In this document: positions 1-8,654 of the stretch, piece after piece
Layout of the letters: every line of letters starts with the position of its first letter
Numbering within the stretch: position 1 is the stretch's first letter
NCBI RefSeq assembly: GCF_021726515.1
Contig: NZ_JAKKCJ010000009.1
Location: 31,047 to 95,046 of the forward strand
Reading direction: 5' to 3'
From: Vibrio sp. CK2-1
Lineage (GTDB): Bacteria > Pseudomonadota > Gammaproteobacteria > Enterobacterales > Vibrionaceae
DNA length: 64,000 nt
Position numbers and translations under genes: made by a program
The notes under the pieces: generated by a model
The model's database searches: none
What the model saw: only the letters and a program-made list of their open reading frames with translations
What the model was told of the DNA's origin: nothing

Positions 1-1013
1 TGGTTATAGCCATATAAGGTCATGTCGCCTTTACCATGGTCGATCAGTAGTACTAAACCGTATCCACGTAGCCACTCGGCAAATACCACTTTTCCTGAAT
101 GAACCGCTTTGACTGTTTCGCCTTGTTTGGCATTGATTACAATACCTTTCCAGGTAATTTGTCCGCTTTGTGAGGTGCCGTAGTTATGCAGAATGCTGCC
201 TTGTAGAGGCCAAGGGAGTTTGCCTCGGTAGGCGGATAAACCATTCATTGGTGACACATTACGCTTGGCCGCTTTGGCTATTTCGGCTTTTAAGCGGTTT
301 TCGTTGCGACGTAGTTCGGCCAGTTTGCTTTGGTTGCTACGGATATTGCCCTGAATTTTATTAACGGTGCCTTTACGTTGGCTTTGCGCTTTAACCAAAT
401 CATCACGCTTGGCTTTTTTGTTAGCAAGCAGGGTCGATTGGCGGTTTTCTTCTTCTGAAAGTTGGCGCTCTTTTTCGGTTAATTCACTTTGTGTTTTCGC
501 TAAAGCTTCAATCGCTTCTGTTCGTGCTTGAGCTAAGTGTTGAAAGTATTGGCTAATACGATCCATCTTTTCTGCGTCACCGCCTTGAATGAGCTGAGGT
601 AGGTTATTGCTACGGCTGGTGAGGTAGTATGTTTTGATGAGTTGTTCGAGCGTGTCAGTTTGCTGTTGTTTGGTTTGTTCTAACTGACGCTTTTGAGATT
701 TTAATTCGGTTAAGTTGGCTTGAACTTGTGATAATTCTCGTTCGTTACTGCGGATTTCTTGGCCTAGTTTTGAGATCGCCACTTCGTGGTTTTTTAGTTC
801 GCTTTGTAATTGGTTTAGTTTTTTTTGCTGAGAGCTTAACGATGAGGTTTGGCGAGATATTTCAGCAGATACGCCTTTTAGCTCTTCTTTAGATGCTGCA
901 TGAGCGGAAGTGGTAAAAAGAGAAAAACAGCTAAGCAGAGCGCAGAGAAAAGCGCCAGAAAACGAAACACGTAAGCTGGCGCTTGAATTAGATACTGACG
1001 AAGTCATTGTCAT
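1..1013 (-). CDS. envC: Murein hydrolase activator EnvC, C-terminus cut by window edge
   Basis: Reading leftwards from ATG at 1013, the frame is open to the window edge (about 337 residues). It begins with a signal peptide (hydrophobic core around FLCALLSCFSLF, cleavage after SAHA). A long coiled coil rich in Gln, Lys and Glu follows at about residues 40-270. A LytM/M23-like domain starts near LPWPLQGSI. The LytM zinc ligands are replaced (KGIVINA, and LYGYN where active enzymes have HxH), as in E. coli EnvC, so it should activate rather than cut. Known role: a periplasmic divisome protein that switches on the amidases AmiA and AmiB through FtsEX. The partner gene amiB lies in this window at 31647. 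It is followed by gpmI in reverse order relative to transcription, as in E. coli (gpmI-envC). Confidence 0.93.
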   Translation of the reverse strand, partial: MTMTSSVSNSSASLRVSFSGAFLCALLSCFSLFTTSAHAASKEELKGVSAEISRQTSSLSSQQKKLNQLQSELKNHEVAISKLGQEIRSNERELSQVQANLTELKSQKRQLEQTKQQQTDTLEQLIKTYYLTSRSNNLPQLIQGGDAEKMDRISQYFQHLAQARTEAIEALAKTQSELTEKERQLSEEENRQSTLLANKKAKRDDLVKAQSQRKGTVNKIQGNIRSNQSKLAELRRNENRLKAEIAKAAKRNVSPMNGLSAYRGKLPWPLQGSILHNYGTSQSGQITWKGIVINAKQGETVKAVHSGKVVFAEWLRGYGLVLLIDHGKGDMTLYGYN

Positions 1014-1170
1014 AAACGAAACATTTCCCAAGAATGAGGCTCACCGTGTTGATGAGCCTTGTTCTATACCAGAAAGAAGGCCTAAATTAAGGCAATTCTT
1101 TGGGTACAAATTGTATAGAAAGCCTGATGAAGCGTAATGATATATCAGACAAACATACAATTGATAGGGA

Positions 1171-2715
1171 TTATTTTAGATTAACAATAACCTGACCTGT
1201 CATTTCTGCAGGGATTTCCATACCAGTTAATTCAAGCATGGTTGGTGCTAGATCTGACAGCTTACCACCTTGTTTGAATTCAAGATCTTTATTGCCCACG
1301 TAAACTAGTGGAACAGGAAGACTTGTGTGAGCAGTGTGAACGCCGCCTGTTTCAGGGTCGATCATCATTTCTGCGTTACCGTGGTCGGCAGTAATTAATA
1401 GCTGACCATCCACTTCTTTAATCGCTTCAACCACACGACCGATACATTCATCAACGGCTTCACACGCTTTCACTGCTGCATCATAAACACCAGTGTGACC
1501 AACCATGTCGCCATTTGGGTAGTTACAAATGATCGTATCGAACTTGCCAGATTTGATTGCCGCAACAAGCTTGTCGGTTAGCTCAGGTGCGCTCATTTCT
1601 GGTTGCATGTCGTAAGTCGCCACTTTTGGAGAAGCAACCAATTGACGCTCTTCGCCTTCAAATTCGTTTTCTTTACCGCCATTGAAGAAGAAAGTAACGT
1701 GCGCGTATTTTTCAGTTTCAGAAATACGTAGTTGAGTTTTGCCACATTTAGACAACCACTCACCGTAAGTGTTTTCTAGTGATGCTGGTGGGAATGCGCA
1801 AAGCAGTGGGATGTCTGCTGCGTATTGAGTCAGCATTACAAAGTCGATGCTTGGGAATACTTCACGCTCAAAGTCGCTAAATTCAGGTACGAAAGTACGA
1901 GTGATTTCACGCGCACGGTCAGCACGGTAGTTCATGAAGATAACCGCGTCGCCATCTACGATAGCCGCACTTGCTTGACCTTCAGCACGGATCTCAGTTG
2001 CTTGAACGAACTCATCGTTTTCTTCACGAGCGTAAGCCGCTTCTAAACCTGCGGTTGCAGAATCAAAAGTGAATTCAGCTTTCGCTTGAGTTAATAAGTC
2101 GTAAGATTTTTGCACGCGATCCCAGTTGTTATCACGATCCATTGCGTAGTAACGACCGATAAGAGAAGCAATGCGGCCTTCTTCTAGGTTTAACTCAGCA
2201 AATAAATCTTGGAAGCGTTGTAGAGAATTGTTCGCACTACGTGGCGGAGTATCACGGCCATCAAGGAAAGCGTGAACGTAAACTTTCTTAGCACCACGCT
2301 CAGCAGCCATTTGTACAGCAGAGTAGATATGATCTTCATGGCTGTGTACGCCACCTGGAGACATAAGACCCATGATGTGAACAGCTTTACCAGCCGCTAC
2401 TGCTTTATCAATCGCGTTGGCTAGCGCTGGTGTGTCTTTGAACTCACCGTCAGCGATAGATTTAGTAATACGAGTAAGGTCTTGGTAAACCACGCGGCCA
2501 GCGCCGATATTAGTGTGGCCAACTTCAGAGTTACCCATTTGACCGTCAGGTAGACCAACATCGAAACCTGATGCAGAGATTAGGGTGTTTGGTTGGTTAG
2601 CAAATAAACCATCTAAAACTGGTGTGTTTGCGTTTGCGATAGCATTGTTGCTGTTGTCTTCGCGGTAACCCCAACCATCAAGAATCACTAGAGCCATTGG
2701 CTTCTTATTTGACAT
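1171..2715 (-). CDS. gpmI: 2,3-bisphosphoglycerate-independent phosphoglycerate mutase
   Basis: This 514-residue protein interconverts 3- and 2-phosphoglycerate in glycolysis, using manganese and a phosphoserine intermediate. The metal-binding LDGWG motif is at residues 12-16. The catalytic serine is Ser63 in [10 protein letters not shown]. The alkaline-phosphatase-like C-terminal half carries TADHGNAE and HTAHTS. I place the start at ATG 2715 because a GAGG ribosome binding site lies 7 bases upstream; the frame could be extended two codons to a TTG at 2721, which would sit too close. The stop of gpmI is followed by 157 bases and then envC, the E. coli gene order. Confidence 0.96.
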   Translation of the reverse strand: MSNKKPMALVILDGWGYREDNSNNAIANANTPVLDGLFANQPNTLISASGFDVGLPDGQMGNSEVGHTNIGAGRVVYQDLTRITKSIADGEFKDTPALANAIDKAVAAGKAVHIMGLMSPGGVHSHEDHIYSAVQMAAERGAKKVYVHAFLDGRDTPPRSANNSLQRFQDLFAELNLEEGRIASLIGRYYAMDRDNNWDRVQKSYDLLTQAKAEFTFDSATAGLEAAYAREENDEFVQATEIRAEGQASAAIVDGDAVIFMNYRADRAREITRTFVPEFSDFEREVFPSIDFVMLTQYAADIPLLCAFPPASLENTYGEWLSKCGKTQLRISETEKYAHVTFFFNGGKENEFEGEERQLVASPKVATYDMQPEMSAPELTDKLVAAIKSGKFDTIICNYPNGDMVGHTGVYDAAVKACEAVDECIGRVVEAIKEVDGQLLITADHGNAEMMIDPETGGVHTAHTSLPVPLVYVGNKDLEFKQGGKLSDLAPTMLELTGMEIPAEMTGQVIVNLK

Positions 2716-2920
2716 GTTCAAACCTCGTTTAATTTAAAAAACTGCACTGAGCGTAATTTTACTACATTTTTCGCTCTAAACTGTAGGGTAAGATCAATTT
2801 AACCAGCCTCACCCCTTCGGTGTCACATTTATCTGGTGCTAATTTTCAAGCTATGAGCGCATTATGCCTAATAATTAGTCTAGATGAAAATCGAATTAAA
2901 CGATGGGTTTGATAGGTGGG

Positions 2921-3195
2921 GAAGCGAAAAGCAGAGCCGAGGGACGGGGACGCTTTGCTCGAGATCCGAAAAGATTAAAAGACGGTAGCGTGTTGCGAGT
3001 TTCGTGTTGATTTTCTCGTTTCTCGTTTCTCGTAGCTCGGTAAAGCGAAAAGCGAAAAGCGAAAAGCGAAAAGCGAGAGCGGGGTGGCGTGTAAAATCAG
3101 CGTTCGCGGTTTGCTCTTCCTAGAAACCAGGAACCAGGGACTAGAAACTTTACCCTAGCCACGAGCAGCGAAGCGCCCGAGCTACGAGCCTCGAA
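2921..3195. repeat. Composite intergenic repeat block, gpmI-yibN gap
   Basis: The 602-base gap between the divergent genes gpmI and yibN has no credible gene. From about 2921 it consists of words seen again in many other gaps here: GCAGAGCCGAGGGACGGGG, GAAAAGATTAAAAGACGGTA, TTGCTCTTCCTAGAAACC, GGGACTAGAAACTTTACC and ACGAGCAGCGAAGCGCCCGA. The order is the same as in the gpsA-cysE and cysE-MATE gaps. Nothing coding was seen on either strand. Confidence 0.75.
3042..3076. repeat. Tandem heptamer AAAAGCG, about five copies
   Basis: Five nearly perfect head-to-tail copies of AAAAGCG run from 3042 to 3076 inside the larger composite repeat. Perfect short tandem copies such as these can change number by replication slippage. 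Confidence 0.85.
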
Positions 3196-3317
3196 AATAG
3201 ATCTAAATCGTCTTTTCCACCTTTACTCTCGCCACTTGCCGCTTTGCCCGTTATACTCTGGCCTTTCTAATATTTGGCTGTGGATGTTCCCAGCTAGTGC
3301 ATTTATGAGTGTAGGGC

Positions 3318-3773
3318 ATGCAAGAATATATCGAATTTTTTCAACAGAACATGATTTTGTCTTTAGTTTGGGTTGCTGTGTTAGCTGCTCTAGTCGCGAC
3401 TATCTTTAAGTCATCAACCGCTAAATATAAAACAATCGGTGCGAGTGAATTAACGAACCTTATTAACCGTGAAGATGGTGTTGTGGTTGATATTCGTACT
3501 AACGATGAGTTTAAACGTGGTCATATTGCGGGCTCAGTTCACATTTTACCATCTGAAATCAAATCTGGTGCCATCACTAACATTGAAAAATACAAAGCGG
3601 CCCCAATTATTGTTGTATGCAAGACAGGTCAAACGTCACACGAAAGTGCTAACCTGTTAGCGAAAGCCGGCTTTGAAAAAGTGAACATGCTGAAAAATGG
3701 TATGACGGCTTGGAATGAAAATAACTTACCTTTGGTTTCTGATAAGCCAGCAAGTAAGAAAGGTAAGAAGTAA
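3318..3773 (+). CDS. yibN: Membrane-anchored rhodanese-like protein YibN
   Basis: This protein has 151 residues. One N-terminal membrane segment (about 12-30, MILSLVWVAVLAALVATIF) precedes a single rhodanese domain with the motif VVDIRTNDEFKRGHI. The active-site loop is CKTGQTS with catalytic Cys101. The C-terminal tail is lysine-rich. Single-domain rhodaneses move sulfane sulfur; the physiological acceptor of YibN is not known from sequence. It precedes secB, as in E. coli, but the grxC gene that sits between them in E. coli is absent. Confidence 0.9.
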   Translation: MQEYIEFFQQNMILSLVWVAVLAALVATIFKSSTAKYKTIGASELTNLINREDGVVVDIRTNDEFKRGHIAGSVHILPSEIKSGAITNIEKYKAAPIIVVCKTGQTSHESANLLAKAGFEKVNMLKNGMTAWNENNLPLVSDKPASKKGKK

Positions 3774-3779
3774 TCACGG

Positions 3780-3856
3780 TTCTCGATGGCTCGATTCTCA
3801 TTACTCGAGCCACTAGAAGCGCAGCGTTCAAGTAGCGAAGCGCTCGATAATCGATA
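3780..3856. repeat. Short intergenic repeat of GAGC/CGAG words, yibN-secB gap
   Basis: This gap is built of the degenerate words TCTCGATGGCTCGATTCTC, CTCGAGCCACTAGAAGCG and AGTAGCGAAGCGCTCGATA. They match the repeat family at 3160-3195, 4684-4720 and elsewhere. Confidence 0.6.
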
Positions 3857-3888
3857 AAATATTTTAATTTAATAAGGATGACTCCATC

Positions 3889-4350
3889 ATGGCTGAAGCA
3901 GCACCTCAAGAACAACAGAACTTCACTATTCAACGTATCTTCCTAAAAGATCTTTCTTTTGAAGCACCAACGGCACCACAAATGTTCCAAAAAGAATGGG
4001 AACCAGATGTGAAGCTAGACTTAGACACACAAAGCCGTGAGCTAGGTGAGAATGTTTATGAAGTGGTTCTTCGTTTAACCGTTACAGTTAAAAACGCTGA
4101 AGAAGTGGCTTTCCTATGTGAAATCCAACAAGGTGGTATTTTTACTGCTGAGAATATGGAAGAAGGTCAACTAGCACATTGTCTAGGTGCATTCTGCCCG
4201 AATATCCTATTCCCATACGCTCGTGAAACAGTTTCTAGCCTAGTGGTTAAAGGTACGTTCCCACAATTGAACCTAGCACCAGTTAACTTTGATGCGTTGT
4301 TCATGAACTACCTACAGCAACAAGCTGAGCAAGCACCACAAGAAGCGTAA
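3889..4350 (+). CDS. secB: Protein-export chaperone SecB
   Basis: This protein of 153 residues is the usual SecB length. It holds preproteins unfolded in the cytoplasm and hands them to SecA. It carries the SecB core ([29 protein letters not shown] and [16 protein letters not shown]) and the flexible acidic/glutamine-rich tail. AAGGA lies upstream of the ATG. In E. coli it is followed closely by gpsA; here 398 bases of repeat lie between them. Confidence 0.97.
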   Translation: MAEAAPQEQQNFTIQRIFLKDLSFEAPTAPQMFQKEWEPDVKLDLDTQSRELGENVYEVVLRLTVTVKNAEEVAFLCEIQQGGIFTAENMEEGQLAHCLGAFCPNILFPYARETVSSLVVKGTFPQLNLAPVNFDALFMNYLQQQAEQAPQEA

Positions 4351-4377
4351 TATCGCTTTTTAATCTCAAGCTAAACT

Positions 4378-4409
4378 AAAAGAGCGAAGACAGCAGTGTC
4401 TCGCTCTTT
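4378..4409 (+). terminator. Hairpin after secB, possible terminator
   Basis: AAAGAGCGA and CGCTCTTT pair, extended inside by GACA/TGTC around a short loop. This gives a strong stem 28 bases after the secB stop. The following T-run is poor, so termination is likely but not certain. Confidence 0.6.
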
Positions 4410-4720
4410 GTGCTTACAGGCTCGTTACTCGTAGCTAGGTCGCTTCGCTTCTCGAAAGCCGAAGAGAGATTGTATCGAGTTAGGTGTTTCGAGTTGCCTG
4501 TAACAGTGGGTACTAAACGTTATTCGTCATCCTGAATAGCGACGTAGGAGCGTAGTTCAGGATTTCCTTGCGTGATTCGAATGCTCTTTTCTCGTACATG
4601 AAGTGTTTATGTAACATGCAGCAAAAGCAGCTTGCTTCGTATGACGAGTTGCGTGTAATAGCAAAGTTATCCTCTTGTCTTTTTCGACATACGAGTAACG
4701 AACAGCGAAGCGCTCGAGCA
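4410..4720. repeat. Composite intergenic repeat block, secB-gpsA gap
   Basis: This block is made of CTCGTAGCTAGGTCGCTTCG, AAAGCCGAAGAGAG, GTGTTTCGAGTTGCCTGTAA, a REP-like hairpin and ACGAACAGCGAAGCGCTCGA. The same modules in the same order fill the next two gaps (after gpsA and after cysE). No gene is seen in it. Confidence 0.72.
4526..4567. repeat. REP-like hairpin, loop type 1
   Basis: GTC plus the arms ATCCTGAA and TTCAGGAT enclose the 19-base loop TAGCGACGTAGGAGCGTAG. Nearly identical copies lie at 5947 and 7077, and an inverted copy at 19001. Confidence 0.85.
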
Positions 4721-4748
4721 ACGCTATTAACTATTTAAAGGTCTCACC

Positions 4749-5771
4749 ATGACAAATTCAACTGCCAATAATGATGTCGTAATGACAGTGATCGGTGCTG
4801 GTTCATACGGTACTTCGTTAGCGATTGCTTTAGCACGTAATGGCTCTAAAGTGATTTTATGGGGGCATGAGCCTGCGCATATGGCGGCTTTAGAGCAAGA
4901 CCGTTCTAATGAAGAGTTTCTACCTGGCATTGATTTTCCAGAGTCATTGATTATTGAATCGGATTTGTCGAAAGCGGTTGCCGCGAGTCGAGATTTGCTG
5001 GTGGTCGTGCCGAGTCATGTATTTGGTATCGTATTAAACAATTTAAAGCCTCATTTGCGTAGTGATACTCGTATTTGCTGGGCAACCAAAGGTTTAGAGC
5101 CTGAAACCGGACGCTTGTTAAAAGATGTCGCGCATGACGTGCTCGGCGATCAAATACCTCTTGCAGTATTGTCGGGGCCGACATTTGCTAAAGAATTAGC
5201 GGCAGGTATGCCGACTGCGATTGCGGTCGCGTCACCAGATGCTGAGTTTGTTAAAGATCTTCAAGAAACCATTCACTGCAGTAAATCTCTTCGTGTGTAT
5301 GCCAATAATGACTTTACGGGCATGCAACTTGGTGGCGCTGTGAAGAATGTCATTGCGATTGGCGCAGGAATGTCCGATGGTATTGGCTTTGGTGCCAATG
5401 CTCGTACCGCATTAATTACTCGCGGTCTTGCCGAAATGTGTCGTTTAGGCGCAGCATTAGGCGCTCAACCAGAAACCTTTATGGGAATGGCTGGCTTAGG
5501 TGACTTAGTGCTGACTTGTACTGATAACCAATCGCGTAACCGTCGTTTTGGCTTAGCACTAGGTAAAGGTAAAGATGTCGATACCGCGCAGCTTGAAATT
5601 GGCCAAGTGGTGGAAGGTTACCGAAACACCAAAGAAGTTTGGCTACTAGCCGACAGAATGGGTGTTGAAATGCCGATTGTTGAACAAATTTATCAAGTAC
5701 TGTATCAAGGAAAAGATGCCCGTCTCGCCGCGCAAGATTTGTTAGCAAGACAGAAGAAAGCGGAAGGGTAA
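4749..5771 (+). CDS. gpsA: Glycerol-3-phosphate dehydrogenase (NAD(P)+)
   Basis: This 340-residue cytoplasmic enzyme reduces dihydroxyacetone phosphate to sn-glycerol 3-phosphate for phospholipid synthesis. The dinucleotide-binding loop [15 protein letters not shown] is near residues 14-28. [14 protein letters not shown], the catalytic-lysine segment [14 protein letters not shown] and the conserved [12 protein letters not shown] follow. An AAAGGTCTC stretch precedes the ATG. gpsA and cysE follow secB, as in E. coli, but each gap holds almost 400 bases of repeat. Confidence 0.97.
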   Translation: MTNSTANNDVVMTVIGAGSYGTSLAIALARNGSKVILWGHEPAHMAALEQDRSNEEFLPGIDFPESLIIESDLSKAVAASRDLLVVVPSHVFGIVLNNLKPHLRSDTRICWATKGLEPETGRLLKDVAHDVLGDQIPLAVLSGPTFAKELAAGMPTAIAVASPDAEFVKDLQETIHCSKSLRVYANNDFTGMQLGGAVKNVIAIGAGMSDGIGFGANARTALITRGLAEMCRLGAALGAQPETFMGMAGLGDLVLTCTDNQSRNRRFGLALGKGKDVDTAQLEIGQVVEGYRNTKEVWLLADRMGVEMPIVEQIYQVLYQGKDARLAAQDLLARQKKAEG

Positions 5772-5946
5772 ATAGCGAGCCGCGGTTTTCTATCCCGTAT
5801 CTCGTTGCTAGGCCGCTTCGCTTCTCGTAACTCGAAAAAGCGAAAGAGTGCTCCGAGCTTCGAGTACGCTTCGCTCCAGAGCCGAAAAGACGGTAGCGAG
5901 TTACGTGTTTCGAGTTGCGTGTAACAGCGATCGTTAGACGTTACTC

Positions 5947-5988
5947 GTCATCCTGAATAGCGACGTAGGAGCGTAGTTCAGGATCTCC
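5947..5988. repeat. REP-like hairpin, loop type 1
   Basis: Arms ATCCTGAA and TTCAGGAT surround a loop identical to that of the copy at 4526. It is followed by CTCC. Confidence 0.85.
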
Positions 5989-6149
5989 TAACGTGATTGC
6001 GTTATCTATTGGCTGTTGGGTTAAGCTGAAACGCGATCGCGGAGCAACTCTTCCTAGAAATCAGGAACTAGGACTAGGAACTTTACCCGAGCCACGAGCA
6101 GCGAAGCACCCGATAGACGAAATCCGAGTTTTACTAGGGACCAGTATCT

Positions 6150-6153
6150 AGGA
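6150..6153 (+). promoter_or_regulatory. Ribosome binding site of cysE inside a repeat
   Basis: AGGA at 6150-6153 lies 6 bases before the cysE ATG. It belongs to the TCTAGGAAC end of an ACTAGGGACCAG-type repeat also found near 3120, 6050, 7300, 16020, 16100 and 29180. It is the only Shine-Dalgarno-like sequence available to cysE. Confidence 0.6.
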
Positions 6154-6159
6154 ACATAT

Positions 6160-6981
6160 ATGAAACACTGCGAAAAACAAAAAGTCTGGAATACAATTGT
6201 TGATGAAGCGAGACGTCAGGCGGAACAAGAGCCGATGTTAGCAAGCTTTTATCACTCGACGATCATTAATCACGATAGTCTCGGCGCATCGCTGAGCTAT
6301 ATCTTAGCCAATAAGTTAAGAACCGCGACTATGCCACCGATGACGGTACGTGAAGTGGTAGAAGAAGCATTTAAAGATGATCCTTCTATCACCGACAGCG
6401 CGGCTTGTGATATTTGTGCGATTGTAAACCGAGATCCAGCTGTTTCTATGTATTCGACGCCTCTGTTATACCTGAAAGGTTACCACGCGCTACAAGGTTA
6501 TCGCGTGGCGAATTGGCTATGGAAGCAGGGTCGTTTCGCCTTAGCAACTTATCTTCAAAATCAGATTTCAGTCGCCTGTCAGGTTGATATCCACCCGGCA
6601 GCGCGTATTGGTCAAGGCATCATGCTCGATCATGCCACTGGTATTGTGATTGGTGAAACCGCGGTGGTCGAAAATGATGTTTCTATCCTGCAAGATGTGA
6701 CACTTGGCGGTACTGGTAAAGAATGTGGTGATCGTCATCCTAAGATCCGTGAAGGCGTGATGATTGGCGCAGGTGCGAAAATTCTTGGCAATATTGAAGT
6801 GGGTGAAGGCGCGAAGATTGGTTCATGCTCTGTCGTACTACAAGCGGTTCCGCCTCACACTACAGTGGCAGGTGTTCCTGCTAAAATTGTCGGTCGTCCA
6901 CAAAGCGACAAACCATCAGAAGATATGGATCAAGCGTTTAACGGTAATGGTCATAAGCTTGTTGATGGGGCGGGGATTTAG
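6160..6981 (+). CDS. cysE: Serine O-acetyltransferase
   Basis: This 273-residue cytoplasmic enzyme acetylates L-serine with acetyl-CoA to O-acetylserine, the first step of cysteine synthesis. The N-terminal helical domain includes KVWNTIVDEARRQAE. The C-terminal left-handed beta-helix of hexapeptide repeats carries the catalytic DHATGIVIGETAVV segment, GGTGKECGDRHPKI and GVPAKIVG. The C-terminal tail is typically where cysteine feedback inhibits. The genes making its co-substrate sulfide, cysJIH, are at 59279-63595. The start is fixed by the repeat-borne AGGA 6 bases upstream. Confidence 0.97.
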   Translation: MKHCEKQKVWNTIVDEARRQAEQEPMLASFYHSTIINHDSLGASLSYILANKLRTATMPPMTVREVVEEAFKDDPSITDSAACDICAIVNRDPAVSMYSTPLLYLKGYHALQGYRVANWLWKQGRFALATYLQNQISVACQVDIHPAARIGQGIMLDHATGIVIGETAVVENDVSILQDVTLGGTGKECGDRHPKIREGVMIGAGAKILGNIEVGEGAKIGSCSVVLQAVPPHTTVAGVPAKIVGRPQSDKPSEDMDQAFNGNGHKLVDGAGI

Positions 6982-7076
6982 AACAGAGCCGGGCTTCGGG
7001 GACGCTGCGCTCGAGAGCCGAAGAGATTAAAAGACGGTAACGAGTTGCGTGTAACCGCGATCGCTAACTGGTCGTC

Positions 7077-7118
7077 GTCATCCTGAAAAGCGACGTAGGA
7101 GCGCAGTTCAGGATCTCT
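7077..7118. repeat. REP-like hairpin, loop type 1
   Basis: Arms ATCCTGAA and TTCAGGAT enclose the loop AAGCGACGTAGGAGCGCAG. Three bases differ from the copies at 4526 and 5947. Confidence 0.83.
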
Positions 7119-7166
7119 CAAAGCGTTCTGATAGTCATAGGCTTTTTGAGTGAGTCATCGACTGTA

Positions 7167-7210
7167 GGAGATCCTGAATCTTCTTCGCTTAGGCTCATGT
7201 TCAGGATGAC
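7167..7210. repeat. REP-like hairpin, loop type 2
   Basis: Arms ATCCTGAA (7171-7178) and TTCAGGAT (7200-7207) enclose a 21-base loop containing CTTCGCTTAGGCTCATG. The same loop recurs at 18910 (inverted) and at 23939 with different arms. Confidence 0.83.
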
Positions 7211-7304
7211 GAGCTCTCTTGAATTCCTATATTGCTTTTGCTCTTATCTTTTCCAAGCCACGAGCAGCGTAGCGTCCGATACCCGAGCTACGTATTTGCT
7301 TTTC

Positions 7305-8654
7305 CTAGGAACTAGAAACTAGGGACAAGGAACTTTTCCTCATCCTCACCGCATACCCATACGCCAGCATCCCGCCAATCACATTGCCAACTGCAATACC
7401 GATAAACAACCCTTCGACGCCACTCATTAAGCTGCCTAACCAAGCGCAAGGTAGAGTAAAAATAAACAAGCGCGAGAAATTCCATAGGAAGGCTTTTACT
7501 GGCAAGTGCATAGCATTTAAGCAGCTGACTAACATCATCACTACTCCTTGGAAACCATAGCTTATCGGCACCACAATCAAAAAGTGCCATAAGAAATCTT
7601 GTACGCTTTGCTCTTGGCTAAAGACTGAGGCGATTGGCATGCTGAGTGGCACCATCAAGATAAAGAGTCCAAATTGAAAAATGACCGCAAACCGCATCGC
7701 AAGGAATAAAGCACTAAAGCTACGCTCTTGATTATTGGCCCCGATATTCTGGGCAATAAATGGCGTGAGTACTGAACCGAGCGACATCAAGACAATAATC
7801 ATAATCGACTCTACTCGCTGCGCGGCTCCATAGGCGGCGACGGCTTCATTACCGAAACTGGCGAGCATCATCATTAATACCGCACCTGAAAGTGGGTTCA
7901 TAGCACTTGAAAAAGCCGCTGGTGTACCTATTTTTAGTATCTGAATCCAGTCTTGCCAAATTCGCTTAATTTGTGGCGGCGCTAATAGTTTTTCTCGTTT
8001 GATCAAAATATATAGCGCAGCACATAAAGCGCCGAACCAACTGACCGCACTGGCAATGGCTGCGCCTTGAATGCCTAATTCCGGAAATGGGCCGTAACCG
8101 AAAATCAGCAATGGATCGAGTACGCCATTAATTAGACCCGCAGTCATCATTATTTTGGCTGGCGTCTTGGTATCACCCGTTGAGCGAATGACACTATTAC
8201 CTGCCATCGGAATGACTAATAGTGGAATGGTGAAGTACCAAATTTGCATGTACTGCTTGATTAGCGGAAGTAAATCATCCGTTGCACCGAGCATACGAAA
8301 TAGTGGCTCGATAGTCAGCAAACCAAGCGTAGAGGCAAGAGTGACTAATAATATGGCGAGAATAAGTCCATGAGTGGAAAAGCGCGCCGCATTACGAGTA
8401 TCACCTTGACCAAGTAAGCGACCAACATTGGCGGATAAACCCATGCCAATACCTAGCGTAATACAGCTAACACCAAAAGTGACAGGGAAGGTAAAGCTGA
8501 TCGCGGCAAGCGCGTGAGTACCAAGCAGTGAGATAAAAAAGGTATCGACTAGGTTGAAGGTTAAGATCGCCAATAGCCCAACCACCATAGGTAAGGTCAT
8601 GGTTTGTAATACTTGGGGAATAGGGCCAGTCAATAAGCCGTGTTTATCTTGCAT
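7305..8654 (-). CDS. MATE-family multidrug efflux transporter
   Basis: This protein has 449 residues with about twelve hydrophobic segments in two similar halves. MATE landmarks include LLTGPIPQVLQTMTLPMVV, LVDTFFISLLG, GMGLSANVGRLLGQGD and, in the second half, GTPAAFSSAMNPLS and FIAQNIGANN. The family exports cationic drugs or toxins in exchange for sodium or protons; the substrate here cannot be told. The last residues (KSSLSLVSSS and the stop) are encoded by an intergenic repeat, so the natural C-terminus has been replaced or extended by repeat sequence. There is no partner regulator beside it. Confidence 0.88.
   Translation of the reverse strand: MQDKHGLLTGPIPQVLQTMTLPMVVGLLAILTFNLVDTFFISLLGTHALAAISFTFPVTFGVSCITLGIGMGLSANVGRLLGQGDTRNAARFSTHGLILAILLVTLASTLGLLTIEPLFRMLGATDDLLPLIKQYMQIWYFTIPLLVIPMAGNSVIRSTGDTKTPAKIMMTAGLINGVLDPLLIFGYGPFPELGIQGAAIASAVSWFGALCAALYILIKREKLLAPPQIKRIWQDWIQILKIGTPAAFSSAMNPLSGAVLMMMLASFGNEAVAAYGAAQRVESIMIIVLMSLGSVLTPFIAQNIGANNQERSFSALFLAMRFAVIFQFGLFILMVPLSMPIASVFSQEQSVQDFLWHFLIVVPISYGFQGVVMMLVSCLNAMHLPVKAFLWNFSRLFIFTLPCAWLGSLMSGVEGLFIGIAVGNVIGGMLAYGYAVRMRKSSLSLVSSS

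Larger units (their letters stand above)
5772..6153. repeat. Composite intergenic repeat block, gpsA-cysE gap
   Basis: The whole 388-base gap is repeat. Its modules, in order, are CTAGGCCGCTTCGCTTCTCG, CAGAGCCGAAAAGACGGTAG, GTTGCGTGTAACAGCGATCG, a REP-like hairpin, GGAACTAGGACTAGGAACTT, CGAGCCACGAGCAGCGAAGC and finally ACTAGGGACCAGTATCTAGG just before cysE. There is no gene. The last module supplies the cysE ribosome binding site. Confidence 0.75.
6976..7340. repeat. Composite intergenic repeat block running into the MATE gene
   Basis: From the cysE stop the gap holds AACAGAGCCGGGCTTCGGGG, GAGAGCCGAAGAGATTAAAA, GACGGTAACGAGTTGCGTGT, two REP-like hairpins in opposite orientation, CACGAGCAGCGTAGCGTCCG and ACTAGAAACTAGGGACAAGG. 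The last module overlaps the 3' end of the MATE gene. No independent gene is seen. Confidence 0.75.

Noticed and set aside
3649..3933. 94-codon minus-strand frame across the yibN-secB gap
   Set aside because: It is antisense to yibN and secB starts and made largely of repeat sequence.
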